64,000 nt of DNA from Jeotgalicoccus meleagridis (GTDB taxonomy: Bacteria; Bacillota; Bacilli; Staphylococcales; Salinicoccaceae), in assembly GCF_903994045.1 (NCBI RefSeq), contig NZ_CAJEWD010000008.1, positions 849,843-913,842 on the forward strand. Direction: 5' to 3'. The notes under the pieces were generated by a model. That model was given only the letters and a program-made list of their open reading frames with translations. It was not told where the DNA came from and did not search any database. Made by a program: the position numbers and the translations under genes. This document shows positions 45,064 to 54,434 of the stretch, piece by piece. The number at the start of each line of letters is the position of its first letter. The first letter of the stretch is position 1.

Positions 45064-45111
45064 AATCAAGTCTCCTTATAAATTCCCTAATTCTAATTAT
45101 ACATGAAAAAA

Positions 45112-45136
45112 TCACACCATAAAAAATATGGTGTGA
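45112..45136 (-). terminator. Terminator after the multidrug pump gene
   Basis: Stem TCACACCATA/TATGGTGTGA with a 5-nt A loop, followed on the minus strand by TTTTTTC. Confidence 0.85.
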
Positions 45137-45145
45137 ATTCATAAA

Positions 45146-46651
45146 TTAGTCATTATTTTTATCAATTTGTTTAGGCGCTTTGACAAGATTTTCTATTGGT
45201 TTCGCTCTGTAGACGAGTAGCGATAAGATAATCGCAAGCACTGCAAAAGCAACCATTATAAAGTAGACAAACTCTGTTCCGACAACCATAGCGTCATTAA
45301 TGGCTGTTGCACTTTCTGGATTATCTACACCTTCTAAATAGGCTGCCTGTCTTGAGTTTAAGAGTCCAATAAAGACCGACACACCAATCGCACCTGCAAG
45401 TGGTTGTAGTGTCGACATGACTGCTGTTCCATGTGGATACATGTGCTTAGGCAATTGGTTTAAACCATTTGTTTCAGCCGGCATCATCAGTGCTGATACA
45501 CTGATCATAATTAAAATAAACCCGACAATAATGACCCATTCAGGAGTGTCACCAGTCAGTCTTGAGAACATAAACATAGTCGCTGCTAGTACAATTGTCG
45601 CAGGAACCATCATGACTCTTGGCCCGACCTTATCAAAGAGGGCACCCATGAAGGGACTCAGTGCACCATTTAAAATACTACCTGGTAATAAGAGTAAACC
45701 TGCTGCAGCTGCTGTTAAGCCCATTGGTCCTTGCATGAAGAGCGGTAGTATAAGTTCTGATGCAAACATCGCCATAATGATGATGATAAAGATGATCGTA
45801 GCATGTAAAAACATAGGGAACTTAAATACTCTCAAGTCCATTAAAGGTTCATCCAGTTTAAACTGCCTAATGGCAAAGAATGTCAGAGCAATCAGACCTA
45901 CAATAATTGGGATGTAAACGGATGTTGATAAAAACCCTTTGGCACTTTCTCCTGCGTGACTGAAACCATAAATTGTGGCACCAAGTCCAATAGTCGAAAA
46001 GACGATGGATAGCCAATCAATTTTAGGTCGTGTTTGTTCTGTGATATTGACTAAGAATTTCAGGGCAAATAAAATAGAAAAAATAGTAAATGGTACTACT
46101 AAGAAGAATAAATATCTCCAGCCAAAGTACTGTACTATTAAACCTGACAAGGTAGGTCCCATAGCAGGGGCAAACATAATAACTAAACCGACTATACCCA
46201 TAATTTTCCCACGCTTATGTGGCGGGTAGATCAAAAGAAAAACATTAAACATGATAGGCATAATTAAACCCGTACCTATTGCTTGCACCATTCGCCCAAA
46301 TAAAAGAATGCCGAAATTTGGGGCTGAGCCTGCTATTAAAGTACCTACTAAGAAAGTGATCATGGTACCTACAAATATTTGCCTAGTCGTAAACCAGCCA
46401 AGCAGCAGTGGTGATATTGGCATGACTATTGCCATCATCAGCATAAATCCAGTCGCAACCCACTGTACAGTAGGTAAGGTGACATCGAATTCTTTCATTA
46501 AAGTGCTTAATGATATATTGAGTAGAGTTTCATTTAAAATTGCAAAAAATGCTCCTATGATTAAGGCAACCATAATCGGTAAAGTCTTTACGTTAGGATC
46601 ATCCGATAAAAACTCATATTGTGATTTTTTGTTCTCGTTTGTAGTCGTCAT
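45146..46651 (-). CDS. MFS multidrug efflux pump, DHA2 family (14 helices)
   Basis: Proton-driven exporter of 501 residues with 14 membrane helices, as in EmrB, LmrB and QacA-type pumps. Motif A-like and motif C-like segments are seen as PISPLLLGWFTTRQIFVG near residue 75 and GIVGLVIMFAPAMGPTLSG near 150. The start at MTTTN has GAGGTG 4 nt upstream; the longer frame lies in the promoter region. It is divergent from a MerR gene, and its promoter has the 19-nt spacer typical of MerR-activated genes. The drug range is unknown. Confidence 0.85.
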   Translation of the reverse strand: MTTTNENKKSQYEFLSDDPNVKTLPIMVALIIGAFFAILNETLLNISLSTLMKEFDVTLPTVQWVATGFMLMMAIVMPISPLLLGWFTTRQIFVGTMITFLVGTLIAGSAPNFGILLFGRMVQAIGTGLIMPIMFNVFLLIYPPHKRGKIMGIVGLVIMFAPAMGPTLSGLIVQYFGWRYLFFLVVPFTIFSILFALKFLVNITEQTRPKIDWLSIVFSTIGLGATIYGFSHAGESAKGFLSTSVYIPIIVGLIALTFFAIRQFKLDEPLMDLRVFKFPMFLHATIIFIIIIMAMFASELILPLFMQGPMGLTAAAAGLLLLPGSILNGALSPFMGALFDKVGPRVMMVPATIVLAATMFMFSRLTGDTPEWVIIVGFILIMISVSALMMPAETNGLNQLPKHMYPHGTAVMSTLQPLAGAIGVSVFIGLLNSRQAAYLEGVDNPESATAINDAMVVGTEFVYFIMVAFAVLAIILSLLVYRAKPIENLVKAPKQIDKNND

Positions 46652-46701
46652 ACTACACCTCATATCTGTTAAATAAATTGTCATATGTCATGACCTTATT
46701 T

Positions 46702-46732
46702 AATATAAGGTATATAGTTACTATACAGTCAA
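46702..46732 (-). promoter_or_regulatory. MerR-type pump promoter with 19-nt spacer
   Basis: On the minus strand TTGACT (46727-46732) and TATATT (46702-46707) are separated by 19 nt. A dyad around TATAGTAACTATA fills the spacer. This is the classic geometry for MerR-family activation by DNA untwisting. A further inverted repeat, ACCTTAT/ATAAGGT (46693-46711), covers the -10 box. Confidence 0.72.
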
Positions 46733-46742
46733 GGAGGTTCTT

Positions 46743-47549
46743 ATGAAATCAGAAATTTTTTTCACTACAGGTGAATTTGCTAATATGTGCGAGGTAAATA
46801 AGCAAACTTTGTTTCATTACGACAAAATCGATCTTTTAAAACCTGCCTATAAGGATGATAAAGGTTATAGATATTACTCTCACCTTCAATTAGATACCAT
46901 GTTTCTAATTGAATCTTTAAAGGAGATGGAAACACCACTTAAAGACATCAAAGATTTTATTGATCACACTAATCCTGATAGAATGATTGATTTTTTCCAG
47001 AAAAAGTCTACCCAAATCACTGAAAAAATTACTCACTTAAAAAACCTACAAACCTCCATTGATAAAAAAGTGACTCTCACTAAAGAAGTATTGGAAGCAG
47101 ATTTTAATGAGATTACTTTAAGAGAAGTTGAAACGGAATATTTATATATGAGTCAACCTTTAATAAATGATGATGATTACGATCGAGCGATTATATCAGA
47201 TTTTTATCATACTTGTATGTATACCTTATATGAAAAATACTCTATTGGCGCAGTCTTAAGTAAAGAAAGCTGTGAAGACCGTCACTTCGATAATATTACA
47301 CATCTTTTTGCCAGAACAAAATTTATGGATTCTATTCCACTTGTAAAAAAAGAGGCTGGTTTAGAAGTCATTGCCTACCATATAGGAAATTACGACAGTG
47401 TTGAACTTAGCTTTGATAAAATATTTAACTATCTTGAAGTAAATAACTTGGAAATAAAATCAGATGTCTATTTAGAAGAAATTGTAGACCGTCTAGTTGT
47501 AGCTAAGCCTGAACAATACGTAACAAAGATTACAATTCCAGTAAGATAG
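46743..47549 (+). CDS. MerR family regulator, BmrR-like
   Basis: Regulator of 268 residues. The N-terminal MerR domain has the winged helix FFTTGEFANMCEVNKQTLFHYDKIDLLKP, followed by a coiled-coil dimer helix (about 80-115) and a C-terminal effector domain of the GyrI/BmrR shape. It is divergent from a 14-helix efflux pump. The regulator presumably binds the pump substrate and activates the pump promoter. AGGAGG precedes the ATG. Confidence 0.87.
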   Translation: MKSEIFFTTGEFANMCEVNKQTLFHYDKIDLLKPAYKDDKGYRYYSHLQLDTMFLIESLKEMETPLKDIKDFIDHTNPDRMIDFFQKKSTQITEKITHLKNLQTSIDKKVTLTKEVLEADFNEITLREVETEYLYMSQPLINDDDYDRAIISDFYHTCMYTLYEKYSIGAVLSKESCEDRHFDNITHLFARTKFMDSIPLVKKEAGLEVIAYHIGNYDSVELSFDKIFNYLEVNNLEIKSDVYLEEIVDRLVVAKPEQYVTKITIPVR

Positions 47550-47557
47550 TAAGAAAA

Positions 47558-47588
47558 AACTTCCGAATCATTGATTCGGAAGTTTTAT
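47558..47588. terminator. Bidirectional terminator after the MerR gene
   Basis: Perfect 13-bp stem AACTTCCGAATCA/TGATTCGGAAGTT with a 1-nt centre. It is flanked by A and T runs and lies between convergent genes. Confidence 0.88.
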
Positions 47589-47592
47589 TACT

Positions 47593-48372
47593 TTAAACAT
47601 GAACTTCTACTTCAGCATCTTCTTTTAATTTCTCAACAAGTCCTTGTGCTGCTTCGCCTTCTTTTTGAGCGACGACTTGTTCTTCAAGCTGTGGTTTCAT
47701 TTCATCAAATGATGGTGGTTCTTCTTCTGTTTCCATTTGTTCTAATTGTTTAACTTGTTGATCATACAACTCTTGTAGTTCGTCTTCAGATGGTTTCACT
47801 TCGCCAGTTTCTTCAGCGATCAGTTTATCAACTTTAATTTGTAATTCAACTTGTTCCATAACCTGATCTTTATCCATACCTTGTTCTTCGAAGGCTGCAT
47901 ATAGATCATCTTCTGATTCCATACCATTTGACTCTGTTAATTCTGTAATCATTTCATTTTTCTCATCGTCATTTGCTCCAAGCTCACGGTTATCAGCTTC
48001 TTGGATCAGTAGTTCTTGGTTTACAAGTCCATCAGCTACTTGTTTTTTCAAGTCGTCTTGATTTAATTCTTCACCAGACATCTGAGACATCATAGCAGCT
48101 TGTTGGAATTGTGCTTGATACGCTTCTTCAAAAGATGCTTTATCAATTTCTGTACCATTTACTTCTGCAACTACATCTGGAATACCTTCTAAGTCAGGCT
48201 CAGGTGCTTCAGCTTGTTCTTGTCCTTCTGCTGCTGCACCTTCCTCTTGTTTCGCTACTTCTTCTGTGTTTTCTTCTTTACTTGTATCTTCTTCGGCAGC
48301 TTCATCATTGTTACAAGCGCCTAGAAAAATTAAAGTTCCTATAATTGTTAAGCTCGATAGCCATTTTTTCAT
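47593..48372 (-). CDS. SurA-N-like lipoprotein (foldase-like, no PPIase domain)
   Basis: Surface lipoprotein of 259 residues with lipobox LGAC (Cys 20), then a very acidic low-complexity stretch of Glu and Ala (about 25-60), then a SurA N-terminal chaperone domain (VVAEVNGTEIDKASFEEAY near residue 66) and a helical C-terminus. There is no parvulin domain, unlike PrsA. It may be a chaperone for secreted proteins. It is monocistronic, divergent from nothing close, and shares a terminator with the MerR gene. Confidence 0.75.
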   Translation of the reverse strand: MKKWLSSLTIIGTLIFLGACNNDEAAEEDTSKEENTEEVAKQEEGAAAEGQEQAEAPEPDLEGIPDVVAEVNGTEIDKASFEEAYQAQFQQAAMMSQMSGEELNQDDLKKQVADGLVNQELLIQEADNRELGANDDEKNEMITELTESNGMESEDDLYAAFEEQGMDKDQVMEQVELQIKVDKLIAEETGEVKPSEDELQELYDQQVKQLEQMETEEEPPSFDEMKPQLEEQVVAQKEGEAAQGLVEKLKEDAEVEVHV

Positions 48373-48527
48373 TTTGTCATACTCCTTTTAAAACGTCTTA
48401 GAGGTCATTCTAACGTACTTAAGTCTTAAAGGCATTTGAAAAGGGGTCATTCTGATTAAATTTTTTTATCATATTTGAAGATTTATTGACGATTCGTATT
48501 TTTATTCTTGTCTTTCTAATAAAAAAA

Positions 48528-48548
48528 GGAACCTCATGACGAGGTTCC
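48528..48548 (-). terminator. Terminator after gcvPB
   Basis: Stem GGAACCTC/GAGGTTCC with a 5-nt loop, followed on the minus strand by seven T. Confidence 0.88.
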
Positions 48549-48563
48549 CAATCAAAAATTTTC

Positions 48564-50027
48564 TTATGCTTCTTTTGTCCAACGAAGTACAGGCTTACGA
48601 GAAGCTCTTGTTTCATCAAGACGTTTAACAGAAGTTTTATGTGGTGCTTCGTGGATAATATCTGGATTATTTTCAGCTTCATCCGCGATTTGCAACATTG
48701 TATCGATAAAGTGATCTAAAGTTTCTTTAGATTCTGTTTCAGTTGGTTCAATCATCATTGCTTCGCCAACAATTAGCGGGAAGTAAACAGTTGGTGGGTG
48801 AATATCGAAGTCCATTAGGCGCTTAGCGATATCCAATGTTTTAATACCTTGTTCTTTCTGTCTATTTCCAGATATAACGAATTCGTGTTTACAGTGTTGT
48901 GTAAATGGTAATTCGTATTTATCTTCTAGGCTACGCATGATGTAGTTTGCATTAAGTACAGCATACTCACTGACTTTCTTAAGACCTTCAGCACCAAGTG
49001 TACGAATATAAGTGTAAGCACGTACGTTGATTCCAAAGTTACCGTAGAAGTTCTTAACCATACCAATAGAATCTGGACGGTCATAGTCTAAATCATACAC
49101 ACCGTCTTTTTCAACAACTTGTGGTTTTGGTAGAAATTTAGCAAGTTCTTCAGTTACACCGATTGGACCTGAACCTGGTCCTCCACCACCGTGTGGGCCA
49201 GTGAATGTTTTGTGTAAGTTCAAGTGAACAGCGTCAAAGCCCATGTCTCCTGGACGAGTGTAGCCCATGATTGCGTTTAAGTTCGCACCATCATAGTACA
49301 TTTTACCGCCAGCTTCGTGAACGATATCAGCCATTTCTAAAATTTCTGTTTCAAATAAACCTAAAGTGTTAGGGTTAGTTAACATTAAACCAGCTGTGTT
49401 TTCGTTAACTACTTTTTTCAAGTCTTCAACGTCTACTAGACCTTTATCGTTTGATTTTACTTCAACGACTTTAAAGCCAGCAACTGCAGCTGATGCAGGG
49501 TTAGTACCGTGCGCTGAGTCTGGAACGATGATTTCATTTCTGTGACCTTCACCATTTGCTTCATGGAATGCTTTGAAGATCATTAGTGATGTCCACTCAC
49601 CTTGTGAACCTGCTGCAGGTTGTAAAGTGATTTCATGCATACCAGTGATTTCTTCTAAACTCACTTGTAGGTCATACATCAACTCTAAAGCACCTTGAAT
49701 TGTTTTAGTGTCTTGGTATGGGTGAATGTGACTGAAACCAGGTAATCTAACAACATCTTCATTAATTACTGGGTTGTACTTCATAGTACAAGATCCTAAT
49801 GGATAAAAACCAGTATGAATACCGAAGTTACGGTTAGATAGACCTGTATAGTGTCTCATTAACTCTAACTCATCAACTTCTGGGAGGTTAGCTGGTTCTT
49901 TACGAACGAAAGTATCACCAAGTTCTTTTGCTAAATCAGTTTCAGGAACGTCTAGTTCTGGAAGGTGATAACCGACTCTACCTTCTTTACTGCGTTCAAA
50001 AATTAATGGAAAGTTTTCATTAGCCAT
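48564..50027 (-). CDS. gcvPB: Glycine dehydrogenase (decarboxylating) subunit 2
   Basis: PLP-bearing subunit of the glycine cleavage P protein, 487 residues, working with GcvPA, GcvT, GcvH and lipoamide dehydrogenase to split glycine to CO2, ammonia and methylene-THF. The PLP lysine lies in [21 protein letters not shown] near residue 270. The start at 50027 has GGGGGC upstream and overlaps gcvPA by 8 nt; the longer frame would overlap more. gcvT is not adjacent. Confidence 0.93.
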   Translation of the reverse strand: MANENFPLIFERSKEGRVGYHLPELDVPETDLAKELGDTFVRKEPANLPEVDELELMRHYTGLSNRNFGIHTGFYPLGSCTMKYNPVINEDVVRLPGFSHIHPYQDTKTIQGALELMYDLQVSLEEITGMHEITLQPAAGSQGEWTSLMIFKAFHEANGEGHRNEIIVPDSAHGTNPASAAVAGFKVVEVKSNDKGLVDVEDLKKVVNENTAGLMLTNPNTLGLFETEILEMADIVHEAGGKMYYDGANLNAIMGYTRPGDMGFDAVHLNLHKTFTGPHGGGGPGSGPIGVTEELAKFLPKPQVVEKDGVYDLDYDRPDSIGMVKNFYGNFGINVRAYTYIRTLGAEGLKKVSEYAVLNANYIMRSLEDKYELPFTQHCKHEFVISGNRQKEQGIKTLDIAKRLMDFDIHPPTVYFPLIVGEAMMIEPTETESKETLDHFIDTMLQIADEAENNPDIIHEAPHKTSVKRLDETRASRKPVLRWTKEA

Positions 50028-51372
50028 TGTTGATTGCCCCCAATTCTTTAACAAATGCATCAATCTCATCTTTAGAACGGATTTCAGTTGTCGCGATTAG
50101 CATGTGGTTTTCGAATTCTGGGTAAATACGGCCTAGATCGAAGCCACCAACAAATCCTTTTTCGAATAATTTGTCATTTACTTCTTTAACAGGTTTAGAC
50201 AATTCTACTACGATTTCGTTAAAGAAAGCGCCATCGAATGCTGCTTTCACGCCTGCTTCAGCGAGTGCAGATTTCGTATATCTAGCTTTCTGTAAGTTAA
50301 GTTCAGACATGTCTTTAACACCATGTTTACCTAAGGCACTCATTGCTGCTGAACTTGCTACAGCATTTAATGCTTGGTTAGATGTAATGTTAGAAGTCGC
50401 TTTTTCACGTCTGATATGTTGTTCACGAGTTTGTAAAACAAGTACAAAACCGCGCTGACCATCTTCATCAACCGTTTCACCTACGAAACGACCTGGTACC
50501 TTACGCATTAATTTTTCTGTTGTTGCAAAGTAGCCACAGTGTGGTCCACCAAGTTGAGCTGGAATACCAAAGACTTGTGTATCCCCAACAACAATATCGG
50601 CACCAAATTCAGAAGGTGGTGTTAAGTATCCTAATGCTAGTGGGTTACTTGACACGATCATCATTGTTTTTGGTTGTGCTTTAATTATTTCATTTATTTT
50701 ATCAAGTGGTTCAATTTGACCTAGGAAGTTTGGATATTGAACAATCACACCTGCAGTGTCTTCATTCACTTCTTTTTCAAGTTGATCAAGGTCTGTACGT
50801 CCATCTTTAAGATCAATTTCTACAACTTCTAATCCTTTACCTTTTGAAGCAGTTTTCACTAATTCACGGTATTCAGGATGAACAGCTTTAGAAACTACGA
50901 TGCGACCTTTTTTAGTTTGTCCATGAGCCAAGTTCATTGCTTCAACAACAGCCGTACCGCCATCATATAAAGATGAGTTGACAATAGGCATACCAGTAAT
51001 CTCAGAAATCATAGTTTGGAATTCAAACATTGCTTGAAGTTCACCTTGAGTCATTTCTGGTTGGTATGGTGTGTAAGAAGTGTAGAACTCTTGTCTAGAA
51101 ATAACATGATCTACAACAGATGGAATAAAGTGATCGTAAACACCTGCACCTAAGAATGAAGTATACTCTTGAAGGTTAGCATTTTTTGCTGCCATTTGAG
51201 TTAGATCTTTCTTAAGCTCATACTCACTTTTCGGTTCTTTTAGGTCTAGTTTTCTACCCAGTCTCACTTTTTCAGGAATGTCTGAAAAAAGCTCGTCTGT
51301 GGATTTTACACCGATTTTTTCTAACATCTGTGCTTTATCAGCTTCTGTAGCTGGTAAATAACGAAAATCCAT
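50020..51372 (-). CDS. gcvPA: Glycine dehydrogenase (decarboxylating) subunit 1
   Basis: N-terminal half of the split P protein, 450 residues, of aminotransferase fold without the PLP lysine. Characteristic segments are [17 protein letters not shown] at the start, [17 protein letters not shown] near 72 and [20 protein letters not shown] near 98. The ATG at 51372 follows GGGAGG by 8 nt. It opens an operon with gcvPB behind a leader of about 170 nt. In Bacillus and Staphylococcus gcvT normally precedes it with a glycine riboswitch; here neither is present. Confidence 0.93.
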   Translation of the reverse strand: MDFRYLPATEADKAQMLEKIGVKSTDELFSDIPEKVRLGRKLDLKEPKSEYELKKDLTQMAAKNANLQEYTSFLGAGVYDHFIPSVVDHVISRQEFYTSYTPYQPEMTQGELQAMFEFQTMISEITGMPIVNSSLYDGGTAVVEAMNLAHGQTKKGRIVVSKAVHPEYRELVKTASKGKGLEVVEIDLKDGRTDLDQLEKEVNEDTAGVIVQYPNFLGQIEPLDKINEIIKAQPKTMMIVSSNPLALGYLTPPSEFGADIVVGDTQVFGIPAQLGGPHCGYFATTEKLMRKVPGRFVGETVDEDGQRGFVLVLQTREQHIRREKATSNITSNQALNAVASSAAMSALGKHGVKDMSELNLQKARYTKSALAEAGVKAAFDGAFFNEIVVELSKPVKEVNDKLFEKGFVGGFDLGRIYPEFENHMLIATTEIRSKDEIDAFVKELGAINNG

Positions 51373-51399
51373 TACAATTTCCTCCCTATTCTTCACTTA

Positions 51400-51557
51400 T
51401 ATAATAATAAAATTATTATCGACTCAATCTGGAATCCAGGCAAAATTTTAAAGCCTTCTTCCAGAGCTAGAATTTTACCGATGGAAACGCATCTTTTTAG
51501 AGCGCTTTCAGAAACCGTATTACTTTCTGAATATTTATCCATACAGTTGTTATTATA
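51400..51557 (-). promoter_or_regulatory. Structured leader of gcvPA-gcvPB with cre-like site
   Basis: Read on the minus strand, TATAAT (51552-51557) is followed by a leader with two clear stems: TTCAGAAA/TTTCTGAA (51507-51531) and TCTGGAA/TTCCAGA (51428-51465), the latter with a nested AGGC/GCCT. TGAAAGCGCTCTAA (51497-51510) matches the cre consensus at 13 of 14 positions and overlaps the first stem. I see none of the conserved glycine-aptamer segments, so this is not an obvious glycine riboswitch. The class is unknown. Confidence 0.5.
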
Positions 51558-51708
51558 ACGATAAAACTATTAATTTAAAAGTCTTTGTTATTATTATTTA
51601 ACCGAACATTAACTTATACAAAATAATCGCTATATTATTTGTTAGTGCAAACTTTTGTGCCTATAATTAGAGAGATATAAACATATAAATAGAAAGAGGC
51701 AGTTTATC

Positions 51709-52323
51709 TTGCAAGCAATTCTACACGGTTTTTTACTAGCTCTTGGTTTAATTTTACCCCTTGGTGCACAAAATGTATTTGTCTTTAACCAGGGTGCGAA
51801 CCACAAAAAATTAAGAACTGCTATTCCTGTTGTCATTACAGCAGGTTTATCAGATACCTTTTTAATCTTACTCGCGGTACTCGGTGTGTCCTTAATTTTG
51901 ATGACCATGCCTACCTTACAACTCATTATTTACATAATCGGCTTTATATTTCTTTTGTATATGGCTTGGTCCTTATGGCGCGAACAACCCACTCAACTAA
52001 AAGAGCAAGGATCAATGAGTGCCAAAAAACAAATCGGCTTTGCCCTATCCGTTTCACTATTAAACCCTCACGCCATTATGGATACCATCGGTGTTATAGG
52101 CACTAGTGCAACGATTTACGAAGGTGGAGATAAAATCCTCTTCACCATTTCAACAATTGTTGTGTCATGGCTGTGGTTTATCTTTTTAGCAGTGTGTGGC
52201 CGTATGCTCGGATCCATTGACAAAACTGGTAAATATATTCTAATCCTGAATAAATTTTCGAGTATCATAGTGTTGATTGTCAGCGCGATTATACTGAAGA
52301 ATATTATTGATTTGATATTTTAG
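51709..52323 (+). CDS. LysE/ArgO family amino acid exporter
   Basis: Membrane exporter of 204 residues with five or six helices. The N-terminal LPLGAQNVFVFNQG segment is the LysE signature, and SLLNPHAIMDTIGVIG near 125 is the second. Such proteins expel lysine, arginine or other basic amino acids. Translation starts at TTG (51709), with AAAGAGG 9-10 nt upstream; no ATG is suitably placed. The third 51-nt repeat array begins about 70 nt after its stop. Confidence 0.85.
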   Translation: MQAILHGFLLALGLILPLGAQNVFVFNQGANHKKLRTAIPVVITAGLSDTFLILLAVLGVSLILMTMPTLQLIIYIIGFIFLLYMAWSLWREQPTQLKEQGSMSAKKQIGFALSVSLLNPHAIMDTIGVIGTSATIYEGGDKILFTISTIVVSWLWFIFLAVCGRMLGSIDKTGKYILILNKFSSIIVLIVSAIILKNIIDLIF

Positions 52324-52394
52324 TTTGTTTGAGGGTTGGAAGTGAGGTTGGAAATTGAGGATTTGGTGTGTGGAGGGAGTTTTTAGGCCTTTTT

Positions 52395-52634
52395 GTCTAT
52401 TCGACATCATTTTTGACATGACTTATGGACTTTTTAGCCCTTTTTGTCTATTCGACACCATTTTTGACATGACTTATAGACTTTTTAGCCCTTTTTGTCT
52501 ATTCGACATCGCTTTTGACATGACTTATAGACTTTTTAGCCCTTTTTGTCTATTCGACATCGCTTTTGACATGACTTATAGAATTTTTAGCCCTTTTTGT
52601 CTATTCGATACCATTTTTGACATGCCTTATAGAA
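52395..52634 (+). repeat. 51-nt tandem repeat array 3 (five units)
   Basis: Five units start at 52395, 52446, 52497, 52548 and 52599, exactly 51 nt apart. The arms are GTCTAT/ATAGAC in units 2-3; the right arm of unit 1 has one G, and units 4-5 end ATAGAA. The loop contains TTTTTGACATG, or CTTTTGACATG in units 3-4. Units 1-4 are followed by TTTTTAGCCCTTTTT. The array lies between lysE and a convergent phosphatase gene and is oriented along lysE. Because 51 is a multiple of three, an open frame runs through it, but this is a by-product. Confidence 0.88.
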
Positions 52635-52655
52635 TTTACTTCAATTTTTAATCTA

Positions 52656-52680
52656 GAGGCTGGACTTATATTCCAGCCTC
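52656..52680. terminator. Hairpin after the tyrosine phosphatase gene
   Basis: Stem GAGGCTGGA/TCCAGCCTC with a 7-nt loop, placed a few nt after the minus-strand stop. The downstream minus-strand sequence TAGATTAAAAATTG is only moderately T-rich. Confidence 0.65.
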
Positions 52681-52687
52681 TTACTTT

Positions 52688-53407
52688 TTACAAGATAAAT
52701 TTATCTTTTATCTTGTCTATATTCTCTTGGCTAATATCTTTTTCTAATAGGTAACTTTCAATAGAATGATAGTGATCCATGATGTGATTATAAGCCATCA
52801 AAATATAATCTCTACTTGAATACAAATATGATTCTGGAATCCTTGTAGGCAACCCTTTAATATTTTGAAATGATTCAAGGTTAGTATAAGTCACTTCGTA
52901 ATTCGACACTATATCCTTCTTACTGACCCCAACTAAGCCGAGTAATAACATGGCAATCAGTCCAGTACGATCCTTACCTGCCATACAGTGAAATACAAGC
53001 CCACCATCTGATTCTGCTATTACATCAAATACTTCTTTAATGGTTTTTGATTCTTCCAAGACCGAAACATAAAAGTCACCCATAGTTTCTACAACATCCG
53101 CATTTAACTCTGAAACAGGTTGTACTGCTAAGGGGATATTGTGATAAGTACAAAAGTCTTCATTACTTAAAGGATTTCGGTGGATAGAAGTCTCGTCATC
53201 TCCTCTTAAATCGATGACTGTTTTTATGCCATAATCTCTAAGAAATTCTATTTCTTCTTCATTTATATTGGCCATATTATCTGCACGTAAAAAAGTATGC
53301 CATTTAGTTTGGCTACCATTTCCTGTTTCATAGCCACCTAATTCACGGCAGTTTTCCAAATTCTCTAAGGGTAACCTAACCCAATTTAATTGAGCTTTCT
53401 TATTCAT
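52688..53407 (-). CDS. Tyrosine phosphatase family protein (LipA/PTP3-like)
   Basis: Cytoplasmic phosphatase of 239 residues with the Y_phosphatase3 layout. It has NCRELGGYETGNG near residue 20, an acidic loop and the active-site loop HCMAGKDRTG (CX5R) near residue 140. Relatives such as Listeria LipA dephosphorylate proteins or phosphoinositides. GGAGG lies 6 nt before the ATG at 53407, which rules out the longer frame. Monocistronic. Confidence 0.85.
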   Translation of the reverse strand: MNKKAQLNWVRLPLENLENCRELGGYETGNGSQTKWHTFLRADNMANINEEEIEFLRDYGIKTVIDLRGDDETSIHRNPLSNEDFCTYHNIPLAVQPVSELNADVVETMGDFYVSVLEESKTIKEVFDVIAESDGGLVFHCMAGKDRTGLIAMLLLGLVGVSKKDIVSNYEVTYTNLESFQNIKGLPTRIPESYLYSSRDYILMAYNHIMDHYHSIESYLLEKDISQENIDKIKDKFIL

Positions 53408-53530
53408 ATGTATCCTCCACAATCTTAATGATAATAATCATTCTATCAACTTATTATTAAGAACAATCGAGCATTAGGTAAATGTGAATTTACTTTATAG
53501 GTGTCTAGGCAATAATAGTAAGAAGAAAAT

Positions 53531-54325
53531 TTAAACAATATCTGCCACTCTCACTTCATAAAAACGCATCGCACTCAAATTTCCTCTATACTCCAACTGT
53601 CCTTGTTCGATCAATTTCCTTAACCTATACTCTATAAATAAATCATCGAAGTCTCTCAGTTCCCCGTACACTTCCCCTACTAATCTCGCTGATTTAATAT
53701 AAGGCTCTTCTTTCATTTGAAAATGAATCTTTCTAGCTGTCTCTATAATATAATTATCATATGCCGCTTCATCTTTACTCACAATTGTATGATTACAAAA
53801 AGATCTCAAATTCATTTTTGTTTGACTCAACTGTTTCCACTCATCTATTAATTTGTTTCTCTCTTCGGCAACTAGTCTTTTATCAACTTTTTCATATATT
53901 TCTTTTAACTGATCTATATTAATTTCTGTGGTCTTTATTACATTCGGTTCTCCAAACAACTTTTTATAGCCTGCTGAAGTATTTAAAATGTAGATATCAT
54001 TAGACCAATCTCTTAGTAAATACATCAAAAAGCGTAAGCCTGTTTGTTCGCTTGCATTATCTGCGGTCCAAATAATAATAGGTTCATGACTTTCAATGTT
54101 TTTAAGCTGTTTTAATTCTTCATATGAATAATGGTCATAGCTAGTCATATTCTCTTTTAGCCAATTCAGACGATCATTTTGACCTTCAGTGTTTTCTATA
54201 TGTGATATTGGACCATAAGAAAGATTGTCCTTAATGGCAAGGACCTTACTACTATTTGTAGCTAACTTTACTGATATTTCTTCTGACGCTCCAATTACAA
54301 TATGCCAGCTCAGCTCATTATTCAA
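53531..54325 (-). CDS. DUF1835 domain-containing protein
   Basis: Soluble protein of about 264 residues. It has the DUF1835 start HIVIGASEEIS followed by DNLSYGPIS and NDRLNWLKENM, then a C-terminal DUF3658-like region with LIEQGQLEYRGNLSAMRFYEVRV. The function is unknown. A TTG at 54325 preceded by GGGGTGA is the likely start; an ATG 27 nt upstream lacks a ribosome site. It is transcribed alone and sits upstream of the phosphatase in the same direction. Confidence 0.75.
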   Translation of the reverse strand: MNNELSWHIVIGASEEISVKLATNSSKVLAIKDNLSYGPISHIENTEGQNDRLNWLKENMTSYDHYSYEELKQLKNIESHEPIIIWTADNASEQTGLRFLMYLLRDWSNDIYILNTSAGYKKLFGEPNVIKTTEINIDQLKEIYEKVDKRLVAEERNKLIDEWKQLSQTKMNLRSFCNHTIVSKDEAAYDNYIIETARKIHFQMKEEPYIKSARLVGEVYGELRDFDDLFIEYRLRKLIEQGQLEYRGNLSAMRFYEVRVADIV

Positions 54326-54375
54326 CGAATCACCCCAACTAGTTATTACCAATTTTAATTTATCCCAAACAAAAA

Positions 54376-54413
54376 CACACTTAGCATTGAACGATACATT
54401 TCAATACTAAGTG
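54376..54413 (-). terminator. Terminator after glmS
   Basis: Stem ACACTTAGCATTGAA/TTCAATACTAAGTGT with one mismatch and an 8-nt loop, followed on the minus strand by TTTTTGTTTG. Confidence 0.82.
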
Positions 54414-54434
54414 TGCCAATTTTATATCATAATA

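Noticed and set aside
48419..48682. 87-codon minus-strand frame at the end of gcvPB
   Set aside because: It overlaps gcvPB in another frame and spans its terminator.
51400..51557. Glycine riboswitch before gcvPA
   Set aside because: Expected from gene context, but the conserved aptamer segments are not visible on either strand. Kept as an unclassified leader.
52355..52651. 98-codon open frame with 17-residue repeats across array 3
   Set aside because: The frame stays open only because the DNA unit is 51 nt (17 codons). It has no ribosome site, and the unit conserves inverted-repeat arms rather than codons.
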